Below are positions 20,610 to 34,100 of a DNA stretch of 64,000 bases, in pieces. Origin of the DNA: Copromyces sp. CBS 386.78 (Eukaryota > Ascomycota > Sordariomycetes > Sordariales > Sordariaceae); NCBI GenBank assembly GCA_030685235.1, contig MU839102.1, forward strand, positions 186,001-250,000, given 5' to 3'. Each line of letters begins with the position of its first letter. The first letter of the stretch is position 1. The notes under the pieces are model-generated. The model was not told the origin of the DNA and did no database searches. It worked only from the letters and a program-made list of their open reading frames with translations. The position numbers were made by a program, and so were the translations under genes.

Positions 20610-21449
20610 CTTGTTGTGTGAGTGTTGTGTGTTGTGAGTGTTTTTGGTGGTGGTGGTATTTGGGTGAGATATAACAGTTTGTTGTTTATTCTTATTTCCA
20701 AAAGTGGAAGAGAACAAACAAACTTTTAAGAAGGTGAACGTCAAAGTCGAAAAGACCCCGAGTTTTCTGAGTTCGATCTCGATGAGGCCCAAAACGGGAA
20801 CTTATTCATCAGCTCGCTACCTTACGTCGATCCCGAGATAGGTGTGATATCACTCTATCGGCCAGTGGTGAGTTTGCCCGCTATAACTCCACTGTGTCGT
20901 AGCCGTGGAAAGACTCCACTAACACCCCGGTATCGCTACAACACAGTACCTTAACAGTACCAAGAGGCTTTAGCGCCTCGTTAACGGGTTCACCGCCTGC
21001 TTAATGTGGGCTAGCGTGGTACGCCTTTAGTTCAACGTCCTTTCTTCCACTTCTCTCCACGGTTTGTCTTTTGAGTATCTGTGTTGTTGGCGACGACTGC
21101 CTTGGATGCTCTTGAGTTTGTTTGAGTTACGAAACTGAAAAGGAGGGAATTCCTGTTAAACTTTGACAAATAGGGATGGTGCTCCAGCCATCACATGTGA
21201 TTTTCATGGAATAAGCTGGTGCAGATACAAGTTTATACAGGCGCCTTCAAGCAGGGGGAAATGGGTACATAAACTTCAGACATCGTAAACAATTGGGGTT
21301 ACTCGACTACAATTCTCACTTACACCCGAACAACAAACAACAATTTCGACCATTCTTCTCACCAACACATCTTAAACTACTACCAACCAACATACTAAGC
21401 CACTACCACTTCTTCAACCAAAACACCATTAATCACCAAACCCGCAAAG
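20610..21449. promoter_or_regulatory. Divergent intergenic region, pro-1 / ctk3
   Basis: Eight hundred forty bases between divergent starts. No exact TGACTCA/TGAGTCA general-control site was found near pro-1 by eye. The stretch 20900-21010 has several GTACC/GGTACG and TTAAC elements without a recognised role. Confidence 0.45.
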
Positions 21450-22795
21450 ATGGCCGACCCGTTCGAGGTGCGCATGCGCTTCACCAACCAGCTCCGCCAA
21501 CTAAGTGCCTCGGTGACATCCTCGCAAAAAGCAGCCCAGTATGCTCTTCGACACAAGGATCTAGCCGAGGACTTGCACTCTTGTATTTTGGAGCAACTTG
21601 AGAGGGTATGTGTTTTGTCTTTGATTTTCATGTTTGTTCATTCACCCGTCGCTTCGGGATGTTATGTCAAACCAATCTCATCCCTTCCCACGGCTCGTTG
21701 GCTCGTTGGATCATCTGTGACAGTTACTAACCGGGATGTCAGAGCAACTTAAACATGCGGGCCAACATCATGTATTTCATCGAGCACTTTCTCGACATGG
21801 CCCACAAGGACGGACAAGGGGATTACATCCGCATGATGCAGCGGGACATTATTCGTGTGGTGGATGCCGTGGCGCCGGATGATGGGTCGGGGGCGGCTAA
21901 TGTTAAGGTTGTCCGGAAGGTATGTGGTTTGTTTTCTTTCTTTCTCTCCCCATCTCCATCTCCCTCTCTTCCCCCATTCTTTCCCAGCTCTAGGTGCTGA
22001 CACGCAGAAAAACAGGTCCTCCAAGCCCTCCACGCCAAATCCTTCCTCGACTCCACCATCCTAACCGACATCTTCGAAGTCCTCCGCGAACGTGGTGAAT
22101 CCTACGTTTCCTCGCAAGGGGACCTGGTCCTCTCCCCTTCTGCCAACAATCTTTCAGCAGGATATGACAACAACATGCCCCCCTCGCAAACTGCCATTCA
22201 CGCACCCCCACCGCCTACAAGCGCCACCGCCACGGCCAACAACACCTCATCCTCGTCGCATAGCAATAACCAGCATAGCAACTTGAACAAACGCGGCGGA
22301 GGCATCAACACAGCCGCCCCCCGCCTCGACAAGAAACAAGTCGAACAGCGCATCGAAGAGGACCGTGAAAGACATAAGAGACTTAGGGAGAATATCTGGG
22401 CGGTGCCGAGCGGGGAGGAGATGGAACGGCTGCTGGAGGAGACGTCAGAGCTGGGAGAGGACGATATGAGGGCGGTGTGGGAGGAGCAGGAGGAGTGGGA
22501 GAGGAGTTTGCAGGCGGGGATAGGTGGTGGGGGTTGTGGGCATGATACTACTGCTGGTGGTGGTAACGGGACAGGGAAAGATACGAGAAATGGGGACAAA
22601 CACGGGGAGGGCAGCAGGAATGGGGAGAGGAACGGGGAGAAGAACGGCAACAGCAGCAAGGAAAACCAAAAGTCAATGTCCATCAGTGGCGAAATTGCCG
22701 AAATGACAAGAAGGAAACAGCTGCAGCAGCAGCAGCAAGAGAAGCCAGAGAAGGTCAAGGACCAGGACATTGACGTTGAGATGACCTCGGCTTAG
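21450..22795 (+). CDS. ctk3: CTD kinase subunit gamma (Ctk3), CID domain protein
   Basis: Three exons, 21450-21605, 21743-21919 and 22016-22795, all joined in phase 0, give 370 aa. The spliced N-terminus MADPFEVRMRFTNQLRQL, CILEQLER then SNLNMRANIMYFIEHFLDMA and VRKVLQALHAKSFLDSTIL is a CTD-interacting-like (CID) helical domain typical of Ctk3. With Ctk1 kinase and Ctk2 cyclin it would phosphorylate Ser2 of the RNA polymerase II tail. The C-terminal CTK3 domain, DKKQVEQRIEEDRERHKRLRE and EEMERLLEETSELGEDD, lies at about residues 225-275. A low-complexity tail with Gly, Asn, Gln and Lys follows, longer than in yeast. Intron 1 is 137 bp; intron 2 is 96 bp with the acceptor AAAACAG chosen for frame and homology. 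Confidence 0.85.
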
Positions 22796-23677
22796 GGAAC
22801 GGCGAAGGAGGAAGAGAAATGCGAGACGGAAACCGAGAGGGAGAAGAAGAAGAAGAAAAAGCAGAAGAAGAAGACGGGTGGATGGAATAGGCGTGCTGGG
22901 AAAATGGTAAGAGAAAGGAGAAAATTGAAGATGGTCAAGAGAAGATTGTTGGGGATGCTGCTGCAGGGGAAGAACGGCGAGACGGAGGAAGAGAAAGAGG
23001 GAACTCCGTGGGACAGAGAAGGTACATTGATTTTGCATGGGACGGAGTTTATGTTTTGGTTTGGAAGTTTTTATACTCGTCTGGTCTTCTAAATCGACCG
23101 TCACCAGCGGATGGGATCAGCATCATGATATGGTTTCCAAAAAAAAACGAAAGAGGTAGCTACCTACTCATGAGCAGCGTTTATTCAGGGTATTGGCAGA
23201 CACTCTTGTTTCGCTGGCAACCCGTTCGTTCTTCTATCCATCCCAGTTCGTTCGTAGTATGATATAATGTTACATGTTTCATTGCTTTTTGTACACGTAC
23301 AAGTGGTGGTATATGTTGTTGTGAGAGAAATGTGTGTGTCCGCCCCCCTTCCTTCCCCAATCGAGGATATACTGTAGATGTGAGACGTGTGGCGCATATA
23401 AATTCCCCCTTCTATACCTGTTTCCAAGGCCCAGCGCTTCCTGCCGTCCGTCATGATCCATCATCATCAATAACAAATATCTTCCGGGTATCTGTCTCCT
23501 CGCATTGGTTCTTTTGTGTTGGGGGGCTGGGGACCATCATCAATCCTACACAACACATCCTACACAACAGACACAACAACACGCACACACGGGCGCCTCC
23601 TCCACCCAAAACCACACCATCACACAGAGAGAGAACAAACCGCACCAACCCTTCCACGAGGATTAGGAGCAAGCAGT
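22796..23677. other. Convergent 3' region, ctk3 / mitochondrial L12
   Basis: Nearly 900 bases between two stops. The first 200 bases are A/G-rich (GAAGAAGAAGA runs) and would be 3' UTR of ctk3. A CA-rich stretch lies at 23555-23600. No gene seen. Confidence 0.5.
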
Positions 23678-24408
23678 TTAATCCATGGTGACAACGGCGC
23701 CAAGCTCCTTCATGGCGGCGACGATCTTCTCGGCATCCTCCTTTGGTACCGACTCCTTCATGACCTTGGGCGCGCTCTCGACGAACTTCTTGGACTCTAC
23801 TAGGGAGAGGCCGAGCAGGTTCTTGACCTCCTTGATGACCTTGGGCTTGGCGGCGGCGTCGAACTTCTCGAGCTTGAGCGTGAACAGCGTCTTCTCGGCG
23901 GCGGCGGGGGCAGCCTCCTCCTCCTCGGCGGGAGCGGCGACGGGGGCGGGGCCGGACGCGGCGGCGGCGAAACCACCGACAGGGAGGTCGGGGATGTTGA
24001 GGCGGGACTGTCGTGTAGAAGGGAACGAGTTAGTAATTGTTTGTGTATTGGCTGGCTGGCTGGCTGTCTTGGGTAGGTATGTGTGTATAGAAGTCCGGAG
24101 CCGGGCCGGGTTGGGGCGCGAAACGCCGGACATCTCGAAATATGTTCCGGGTTGTGTCCCGGGCCCCGGCTCCGGTCGTCTCATGTCTGTAAATCGGGGC
24201 GTACCTTGAGGCTGGCAACAAGCTCCGAGGTCTCGAGAAGAGTCAGGGTGCTGATCTGGTCAACAATGGCGGAGATCTTGGGGTTGGCGGCAGGGGCAGC
24301 GGCGGTAGACTCGAAGCGCTTCTGGACGAGGAGGGAGCTCGAGGCCCGGGTGGATGAGCGGAGCTGGCGGGCGGCGCATTGCGCGGCGAAGCGAACCGAG
24401 AGAGACAT
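23678..24408 (-). CDS. mrpl12: Mitochondrial large-subunit ribosomal protein bL12m
   Basis: Two exons, complement of 24205-24408 and 23678-24007, give 177 aa; the 197-bp intron has GTACGC and ACAG ends. The N-terminus MSLSVRFAAQCAARQLRSS is a basic, acid-free mitochondrial targeting sequence. Next comes the L7/L12 dimerisation region (ISAIVDQISTLTLLETSELVASLK), an Ala/Pro/Glu-rich hinge (about 80-105), and the C-terminal factor-binding domain EKTLFTLKLEKFDAAAKPKV, VIKEVKNLLGLSLVESKKFVE and the final EDAEKIVAAMKELGAVV. It forms the stalk of the mitoribosome that recruits translation factors, like yeast Mnp1. Diverges from the midasin gene over a 0.7-kb region. Confidence 0.93.
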
Positions 24409-25144
24409 TGTTGGTCTGGTGGTGGGTGTGTGTTTTTGGTGGTGGGTTTGTGGGAGGGAGTCGGACTCGGACCGGAGAGAGAGAAGGGCGCGCGCGGCGG
24501 TCGGATTGGGGGTTCTCTTTGGTGAGGGAGGCTTGCCGTCGACGTCGACTTTCGAGGATCGTACAACCGAACCGTACAACTAAAACGGAGATATTTTTTT
24601 GGGGACGTTGTCGCTCGCCGCTCCCGGGTGCTGTGAAATCTGGGACCCACCACTGACAGTTGGCAGTCTGGGTGCTTTTGCTGTGAGAGCTCTGTCCTTG
24701 GCGGCTGGCTGACCCGAGCTGCAGCTGGAGGGGAAAACCCAAGCTGCCTGCCCCGCGCGGGTCTGGGGATTGAGGTACCTCTGTATCTTGGAAGCCCACT
24801 GAAGACGCGCTAAAAGATGGGCCCCTGTCATCGCAGACGCGCCCCTGCCGCTGTTCGTCCCACCTTGCGTGAAGGAGAAAGCGGCTCCCTTGCCTGCCGC
24901 AGCCGACTTACATGCGGCTAGCAGTCTTAGCACTAGGTACAGTACCTAGCACTGCACCCCACTATCACTCAATGCGATAAGGAATTTCGTGGGAAAAAGT
25001 TCCAAACGGGAGCGGGAAGCGAATGTCAATGGGCAAAAAAAGATACAGGAAAAAAAAGACACTAACAGAACATCACACTACCTACCTTACAACGACGACG
25101 ACGAAATCCACAACAACCCGTCCGTCGCTTGTCCCCTGGCCAAC
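24409..25144. promoter_or_regulatory. Divergent intergenic region, mrpl12 / mdn1
   Basis: Spacer and leaders of two head-to-head ribosome-related genes (mitoribosome protein and 60S assembly factor). The frame of midasin stays open upstream to 24989 but starts there with GTG, so that part is leader. A shared promoter is inferred from position only. Confidence 0.5.
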
Positions 25145-28100
25145 ATGGCCGTGATCGATGTGAGCCAGCAGAGGGCGTCGCTTCTTAGCGATGCGACCAC
25201 CTTGGACCTCTTGCCGCCAGAGTTGCTGCTCATGATCCAGGATCACCAATCGACCAAATTCCTTGACGCCATCGCCAGTGCCGCTCTTGTCTCGACAGCC
25301 ACCGACCGTGTTTTCACTCATTTCGAGTCCGTTTTCGCCGACATCTGCGCCCGATGGATCCTGTCTTCTCCGAAACTCGATACTCGCGTTCTTGCCGCTT
25401 TCGCAAGGATATTGCCCTTCGCCCCGTCGCTGTCCGTCTTCCTCGTGTCGCATCTTCGAGGAGGAGCTTCTGGTGGTGACAACAGCAACAACAACAACAA
25501 CAACAACCACAACGACCATGTTTCTTCAGAACCCAAATCTCTCGACTTCCTTGATCTAGCCTCCATCCGCCCAGATGACCTCCCAATTGTCCTCCTAGCC
25601 CTCTGGAGGCTCAACAACTTTGACAAGCGCACCTACGCCGGCCTGTCAAAACCTTCCCAAATACAGACCCTGTTCACACACGAGAACCCCATCGTCCGAT
25701 ACCTTGCCGTCCGAATTTTCTGCCAGCTTCATAATGCCGCCGATGTCAAGCTGGAAGCTCTCCTCGAAAAGCATATACCCAAAGATACCACCAGCCTTGT
25801 CGCAGAGCTCGACGGGCGCGAAGCCGACTATGCGTTCCTCAGCCTACACGAAAATGCTAGACGTGAAGAGATTCAAAGCTTTCGCAGTAAATCCCAGACT
25901 AGTGAGGTCGATGATGCGACTGTCGAATCGACCATCACAGCCATCCCAGAACAGAACCTCACTCCTCTAGCTGTCAAATACGGAAAGACAGTCCTCCCGC
26001 GTCCCCTCGGCCCTGTGACTGCTCCGACCACTCTCGCCCTTACCCCGACGACTGTTGAGAACCTCGAGAACCTCACTGGGTGCCTGCAACGACCGGGCCC
26101 TATCCTCCTCCATGGCCTTTCTGGTTCCGGCAAGACCTCCCTGGTCCACGAGGTTGCGCGCGAGTTGGGCAAGCAGAAGGAACTAGTGACATTACACCTG
26201 AACGAGCAAACCGATGCCAAGATGCTGCTTGGACTATATACCACCGACTCGAAGCCCGGTTCCTTCTCGTGGCGCCCAGGTGTGTTGACCACTGCGGTCA
26301 AGGAGGGAAGGTGGGTCTTGATTGAGGATCTCGACCGCGCGCCAACAGAAGTCATGAGCACACTGCTGCCTCTCATTGAGCGAGGAGAGCTCCTAATTCC
26401 CGGACGCGGTGAGAGTATACAGGCCACTGAAGGCTTCCGCATATTTGCTACTGTCCGGACGCTTCTTGGCATGAACGACAAGGAGAACCTACCCAGCTTG
26501 ATCGGTCTGCGCCTCTGGCAGCTTACGCACGTCAAAGCCCTCCCTCAACAAGACTTGAAGGACGTGATCAACAGCAGATACCCCTTGCTTCACAAGTACG
26601 TCCCGGGAGTGTTGGCGGTCTTCGATGCGTTGCTGGCGGCCACCAGCGGTTCGACCCGTCTGTCGCTCGGTCGCATGGTCTTCGAGCGGCCACTCGGCAC
26701 AAGAGATCTCCTCAAGTGGTGCGGGCGCCTAGATGAGATCCTCCGTGCTTCCGGCTGCAAGACTGGCGAGGAGCCTATTACCGACACCACTAGGGACCGC
26801 ATGTTCCTCGAGGCGGCCGATGTTTCCGTTGGTGGAGTTAAGGAGATTCAAGCGCGTAATGTTCTAATTGGTGTTATCGCGAAGGAGATGCATCTTTCCC
26901 CTGAGAGGGTTGAGCACTACCTGACGAGCTACGTTCCCGACTTGGAGGATAACGAGTCGAGACTCACCGTCGGCCGTGTATCGTTCGCGAAGGGGAGGAA
27001 AACAACCCGTGGAGCCAAGAACAAGAGACCTTTTGCGACCACCACTCATGCCAAAAGGTTGCTGGAGCAGATTGCGGTTGCTGTAAGGCACAAGGAGCCG
27101 CTTCTCTTGGTCGGTGAGACGGGTATCGGTAAGACTACCGTGGTTCAGCAGCTAGCGGAATCTCTTGGTCACCAACTTGTTGCCGTCAACTTGTCTCAGC
27201 AAAGTGAAGCTGGTGATCTTTTGGGTGGCTTCAAGCCCGTCAGCGCACAGACCCTCGCCATGCCTATCAAGGAGGAGTTTGAGGACCTGTTCGAAAGGAC
27301 TGGTGTCTCTGCCGAGAAGAACAAGGCTTACCTGGATGGTATCAACAAGAAGTTTGCCAAAGGCAGGTGGAGAGAGGTCTCTAAGGAGTGGCGCAAGGCT
27401 CCCAAGATGTTCGAGCAGATCCTCGCCAAGTTCGAGAGCATGCAAGCAGCCAAGGCCATAGAGGCAGAGGCTGTGGAGGAGAACCAGGAGCAGGGCCCCG
27501 CCAAGCGTCGGAAGACAGAGTCCAGCAAGCTTCAGCGCCTGCGGGATCTCAAGGCTCGTTGGGACTTGTTTTCGCAGAGTCTCGATCAGTTCGATAGACA
27601 GGTCGCGGCTGGTCCTGGTGGCTTTGCTTTCGCTTTCGTCGAGGGCAAGATTGTCAAGGCGGCCAGAAACGGTGACTGGGTCCTGCTTGATGAGATCAAC
27701 TTGGCCTCTCCTGATACTTTGGAAAGCATTGCTGGCTTGTTCCAGACCAATCCCTCTCTTCTACTCTCGGAAACGGGAGAGATTGAGAGAATCCAGGCGC
27801 ATCCCAATTTCCGAGTGTTTGGTGCCATGAACCCTGCCACTGATGTGGGCAAGAGAGATCTTCCTATGGGTTTGAGATCTGTAAGTTATCCCATTGCTCA
27901 ATATTTGAACGACAGTAACTAACAAGGATACAGCGCTTCACCGAAATCTATGTCCAAAGTCCCGATCGCGACAAGAAGGACCTCCTCACCATCATCAAAA
28001 CGTACCTCAAGGGCAACAACAGCAGCATTGATCGTTTGTCCGACGACATTGCTGATCTCTACCTCGAGATCAAGAAGCGAGCTGAAGCCAAACTGCTGGT

Positions 28101-31100
28101 CGACCAGGCCAACGAAGTGCCGCATTTCAGTTTGCGTACTTTGACCCGCGTTTTGACATACACCAACGATGTGGCTCCCTTTTACGGCCTCGAAAGAGCT
28201 GTTTATGAAGGCTTCTGCATGGGCTTTACAACCTTGCTTAGCGAAGAATCAGAGAGGACGGTTATGCCACTTATCCAGCAACATCTACTGAAGAAGGCCT
28301 CCATCTTGACTAATCCTCCCAAGAGGCCTGTCGATGGCAGAAACTACGTCAACTTTAAGAACACCGCCAAAGATCATCAGTACTGGTTGCTTCAGGGCAA
28401 TGAAACACCAATCGAGCGCCCAGACTATGTCATCACTCCTTATGTCGAAAGAAACCTCTTGAACTTGGTTAGAGCTACGTCTACTCGCAGGTACCCCATC
28501 CTTATCCAGGGTCCTACCTCTGCGGGTAAGACCAGTATGATCGAGTACCTCGCCAACTACACTGGTAACAAGTTCGTAAGAATCAACAACCACGAGCATA
28601 CCGACTTGCAAGAGTACCTTGGTACCTACGTCTCGGACTCCAACGGAAAGCTCAAGTTCCAGGAAGGTATTTTGGTCCAGGCCATGAGGGAAGGATCGTG
28701 GATTGTTCTCGACGAACTGAACTTGGCGCCTACCGATGTCTTGGAAGCTCTCAACCGTCTTCTCGATGACAACCGTGAGCTTCTCATTCCCGAGACCCAA
28801 GAAATTGTCAGGCCAGCGGAGAACTTCTGCCTCTTCGCCACTCAGAATCCTCCCGGTCTCTACGGCGGTAGAAAGGTTCTTTCTCGCGCGTTCCGCAACC
28901 GTTTCCTCGAGCTCCACTACGACGATATCCCCGAAAGCGAGTTGGAGACCATTCTTCAGAAGCGCAGCCGTAACACTGCTCCCTCCGACTGCCGCCGCAT
29001 TGTTCAAGTCTACAAGCAACTCACCCGTCTCCGCCAGGAGAGCCGTGTCTTTGAGCAAAAGAACTCTTTCGCCACGCTCAGAGATCTCTTCCGCTGGGCG
29101 CTCAGAGCGGCTGAGACCCGTCAAGAAATCGCCGACCACGGCTTCATGCTCCTTGCCGAGCGTGTCCGTAAGCCTGAGGAGCGCGAGGAGGTCAGGAAGG
29201 TCATCGAGGAGGTGTTCAAGGTCAAGATCAACCCCGATGAGCTCTATGACCGTGACACTGCGCCCGAGTTCCGCGGCACTGGTGGTAACAAGAACAACAG
29301 CCAGGGTGTGATTTGGACGAGGGCCATGCGCCGTCTGTACGTCCTGGTTAAGCGCGCCATCGTCAACAACGAGCCCGTTCTCTTGGTTGGTGAGACCGGT
29401 TGCGGCAAGACGACTGTCGTTCAGCTTCTTGCCGAGTTTGACAAGAAGGAGCTGCATATCGTCAACGCTCATCAGAATACCGAGACTGGTGATCTGATTG
29501 GTTCTCAGAGGCCCGTGAGAAATAGGGGTGCTATCCTCGATGGCTTGCTCAGGAGCTTGGAGCAGGCTGCTGCTATCCTCGGTCAGGAGACGGGCGATAT
29601 CGACCAGATGCAGGCGTGGTTTCAGTCTCTTACTGCTGAAGATTTGGCCAAGCTGCCTGAGGAGTTGAAGGCCAAGATCCAGTCTGATGCTGCCAGAAGC
29701 AAGGCGCTCTTTGAGTGGAGCGACGGTAGCTTGGTCCATGCCATGAGGGAGGGTACTTACTTCCTTCTCGACGAAATATCTCTGGCTGACGACTCCGTCC
29801 TGGAAAGATTGAACTCTGTTCTCGAGCCTGCTCGCACTCTTCTGCTTGCAGAGAAGGGCGTCACCGACTCCTTCGTCGTCGGTGGCGAAGGCTTCCAGTT
29901 CTTCGCTACCATGAACCCCGGTGGTGACTTTGGCAAGAGGGAACTGTCGCCTGCCCTGCGTAACCGTTTCACTGAGATCTGGGTGCCTGCTTTCACTGAT
30001 GAGGAGGATGTCCATGACATTGTCGTCTCCAAGTTGGATGCTAAGTACAAGAAGAACCTCAAGGGTGTCAAGACGCCTATTTCTCGTATCATTGTCAACT
30101 TCTCGTCCTGGTTCGGCAAGACTTTCAGGTCTTCGTCCACAACGGCGCTCTCAGTCCGTGATATCTTGGCTTGGGTCCAGTTTATGAACATCTGCAATTT
30201 TTCCTCTGTCGAGCTGGCCCTCCTTCACGGTGCCGCCATGGTCTTCATTGATACCATTGGTGCCAACCCCTCGGCCCTGATCGCCGTCGATCCCAGGACA
30301 ATGGACATGCAGAGACAGGAGTGCCTCGAGAAGCTCAGCGAACTGTGCGGTTCTGATCTCGCTCATCACTACTTCCAGGAGCCCCAGCTCAAGATGGACG
30401 AACAAGCCTTTACCATCGGTGACTTCAGCATTGAGAGGTTGCCTCAGGCGGACCCCAACTCTGGCCGGGAGTTTGGTGTTCCCACCACCAAGATGAACGC
30501 CATGCGCGTCATCAGGGCTCTTCAAGGCACCAAGCCCACCCTTCTCGAAGGTAACCCCGGTGTGGGCAAGACTACGCTCGTCACCGCCTTGGCTCGTGCT
30601 TGCGGCAGACCCTTGACCAGAATCAACTTGTCTGACCAGACCGATCTGATGGATCTGTTCGGTACCGATGTCCCTGTCGAGGGCGCCGAGGCTGGTAACT
30701 TCTGCTGGAAGAACGCTCCCTTCCTGGAGGCCATGCAGAACGGTTCGTGGGTCCTGCTCGATGAGATGAACTTGGCTTCCCAGACCGTCCTCGAGGGTCT
30801 CAACGCCTGTCTCGATCATCGTGGCGAGGTCTACATCTCTGAACTTGACCAGGTCTTCAAGCGCCATCCCGATTTCAAGCTCTTTGCTGCCCAGAACCCT
30901 CACTCTCAAGGTGGTGGCCGTAAGGGTCTTCCCAGCTCGTTCGTCAACCGTTTCATCGTTGTGTACTCTGATGTCTTCACCAAGGAAGATCTGCTCTACA
31001 TCACGGCCAAGAAGTTCGCCAAGATTGGTGGCGAGACGCAGACGAAGCTCATCGAGTTCATGTCCAGGCTTGATGATGCCGTTGTTACTGCCCGTCTGTT

Positions 31101-34100
31101 CGGTGCCCAGGGCTCGCCGTGGGAGTTCAACTTGCGTGATACTCTTCGCTGGGGTGACCTGCTTACTTCCCACAATGCTCTCCTCAGCGGCAGGAAGCCG
31201 GATGATTTCCTCGATGTGATCATCCGCCAACGTTTCAGAACCGAGCGCGATCGCGTCGAGGTCGACAAGCTGTTCACTGAGATCTTCCAGCGTGAGCCCG
31301 AGTCCCACAGCCTCTACCACGACATCAACTCCTACGTCTCTCAGGTCGGCCTTGCCACTCTTCAGCGCAACCAGCTGTCGCAGCCGACGCCATTCCCGTC
31401 TATCGAGCCCATTCACAGGCTCAAGGAGATTGAGAGTATCTTGATTGCCGTCGAGCAGGATCTCCCTTGTATCCTCGTTGGTCCTTCCGGCACCGGCAAG
31501 TCCGCCCTGCTCAACCATGTGGCTGCTATGGCTGGTCGGTCCCTCGTCATTTTCCCGCTTAACGCTGATGTCGACACCATGGATCTCATCGGTGGCTTCG
31601 AGCAGGCTGATCCTCACAGGGAGGTCCAGGCCAACCTTGCCAAGATGAAGCAAGCCCTCCAGGACCAGATCCTTCAGGCTCTGCCTGAACCGGTACCGGT
31701 TGCTGCCGTTGATCTCATGGGTGCACTTATTGCCCTTTCTGGCGAGCATCAATATCCTGATATTCTCCGTATGATTGAGAACCTTCTGCCCGAGGCTGGT
31801 GAACTCGCTCTCCTTCTTTCTGAGACTGCCGAGATGCTCCGCAAGCCTTTGACCCTGGAGAACCCTCGCTTCGAGTGGCTCGACGGAGTCATTGTCCGCG
31901 CTGTTGAGACTGGTGCTTGGTTGGTCCTCGACAACGCCAACTTGTGCAGCGCTTCCGTGCTTGATAGACTCAACTCCCTTCTCGAGCGCCCCAATGGCTC
32001 GCTGAGCATCAACGAGCACAGTGGTCCCGGCGGTGAGCCGCGCATCTTGACGCCCCATCCCGACTTCAGAATCTTCCTCACTGTTGATCCCCGCTATGGC
32101 GAGCTTTCGCGTGCCATGAGGAACCGTTCGGTTGAAATCTACCTTGAGAGTGCCCCTTGGGAGGCCAAGAAGGCTGACTATCAGACTATTGCTCCTGTCG
32201 ATGGCAGTCTGCAGCGCTTCCACACTGCTACGAGAATTCTCAACGGTGCGGAGAATGCTGATCTCCTTGCTCCTCTGGCATTCGATGTCCTTTCTCTTGG
32301 TGATACCAGACTCCTCGAGGCTTTCCTGCAGGCTTCCACCAACGGCTTGATCAAGTCCCCCGCTGCCAGCCAGCGTCTCGCCCAGCTTCTGTCCTACATC
32401 AGCGCCGAAGATGCCGGCGCGCTCAGACAAGCCGTTGCCTCTCTGTACGGCGCCGCCCCCAACAAGATGCTCATGCCTCTCCACCCTCTGCTCAACTCGC
32501 CCATGATCCCTCTCCTCGAGCAGGATCGCGAGGGTCTCGCAGCTTGGATCTCCGGCTGCTACGAGCTCTACCTCGACATCCAATCCGCGCAGTCCGCCAT
32601 GGAAGTCCAGCTCAACAAGGTCAACGCCAGCAAGCCGTCCCAACTCAACCGTCTCCAGCGCTCCTGGATTGCCGACAAGGTCGCCTCGCTCTCTCGCGAC
32701 TCCACCGTCAACGCCGCCCGCTTCCTGGCCTCGCTGCTCAAGCTGTTCAAGGCCTACATGAGCGAGACCATCAACGAGTCCAGAGCCTGGAAGGAACGTC
32801 GCGCCATATTGAGACGTCTGATGCTCTTCTGGAAGCGCACTTTCGAGGCCCTCATCGTGCCTAACGCCAAGTTCGAGGAGGCCCGTTTCCAGGCGCACTT
32901 GACGCAGGGCTCTAATCTCCTTAGGAAGGCCCTTTCCGTCCTCCAAGAGGCTGATGATCGCAAGATGCTCGCTACCATCTTGGAGTATCTCGAGCGCGAC
33001 TTTGTCGTTGGCTTCAGGCTTTCGACTGGCCTCAGTATGGAGGCGCTGTGGAACCAGCTGCGTCCTGAGCCCGTCGCTGATCAGGAGTGCTTGAAGCAGG
33101 TCATTGAGATGGAGAGACTTGCTGATCGGTTTGACTCGCTGCGCTGGAAGGCTGATGCTAGCATTCCTACTCTCAGGAGCGTCCAGGAAGCTATGGCTAG
33201 GGCTTATACCGTTGTTCGCAGCGGAAGGGGCGATGCCTCTGCGTTGGTCAAGGAGCTCGAGTCGGAGATCTCTACCCTCGAAGCTAGAATTGGCCAACAC
33301 CCCTGGACTCACGAGCCGTTCTTTGCTTCCACCTTCGAGGCGCTCAGACAGGCTCTTGTTCTTCACCAAGTTGCCGAGGACGGCGAGGTCGTCTTGCCCG
33401 TGTTATCCGACATCGACGTGCTGTCCAACCTCCCCACCGTTGCACTGATGCGTCTCCGCGCTTCGAGGTCTTCGCCGCTGCAGCTGGTCGACTGCTTGCT
33501 TGCTCAGGATAGCGAGGTGCGTCCTTGGACCGGCACCCTGTCCAGATCGCTCTTGCTCAAGTACGATGCCACTTCCTCGGCCAGCATGCACGAATTGCAC
33601 TCTTTGGAGACCGAACTGCCTATCATGGGCAAGATCCTGGCCAAGTCTTCGGATGCCCTGGCTACGGATTCGCTGAAGAAGACGGAGCGATTGCTGCTGA
33701 AGCTGATGGAGGAGGTGATGGCTGCTCATGGCGATGCCTGCAAGGGCGTCGTTGTGCCTTTCTTCCAGGGTCTGCTGAATGAGATGACGGATTTGCAGTC
33801 CGTTGAGCTCGCTTCTCTCCTTGAACAGGGAACCAACTTTGCGGTTGATAGCACCCAGTGGCCTCAGCACCTCGTTGTCATCTTCGAGAGGCACTTCTAC
33901 AAGGCTTTGAGAGCCCTGGCCGCCGCTGAGAAGGGTCTCCAGCCTCGCTCGGCATACACCTCCGTCGCTTGGGTCCAATTTTCCTTGGCCTCCATCAAGC
34001 TCTTTGTTCCCGACAAGATCTTTGATCCTCACCATCGCGCTGAGATCGAGCAAGAGGAGCATCGCGAGATCTACGAAAGCTTGCAGCAGCAGATCGCTGC

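Noticed and set aside
24989..25144. Upstream extension of the midasin frame
   Set aside because: It begins with GTG, not ATG; the first in-frame ATG with good context is at 25145.
30151..33369. Minus-strand open frame of 1072 codons inside midasin (also 28285-30015, 33403-35502, 35704-37215, 37558-38994)
   Set aside because: They mirror the codon bias of the midasin coding strand; no domain motifs, and one is a Leu/Ile-rich translation of the acidic tail.
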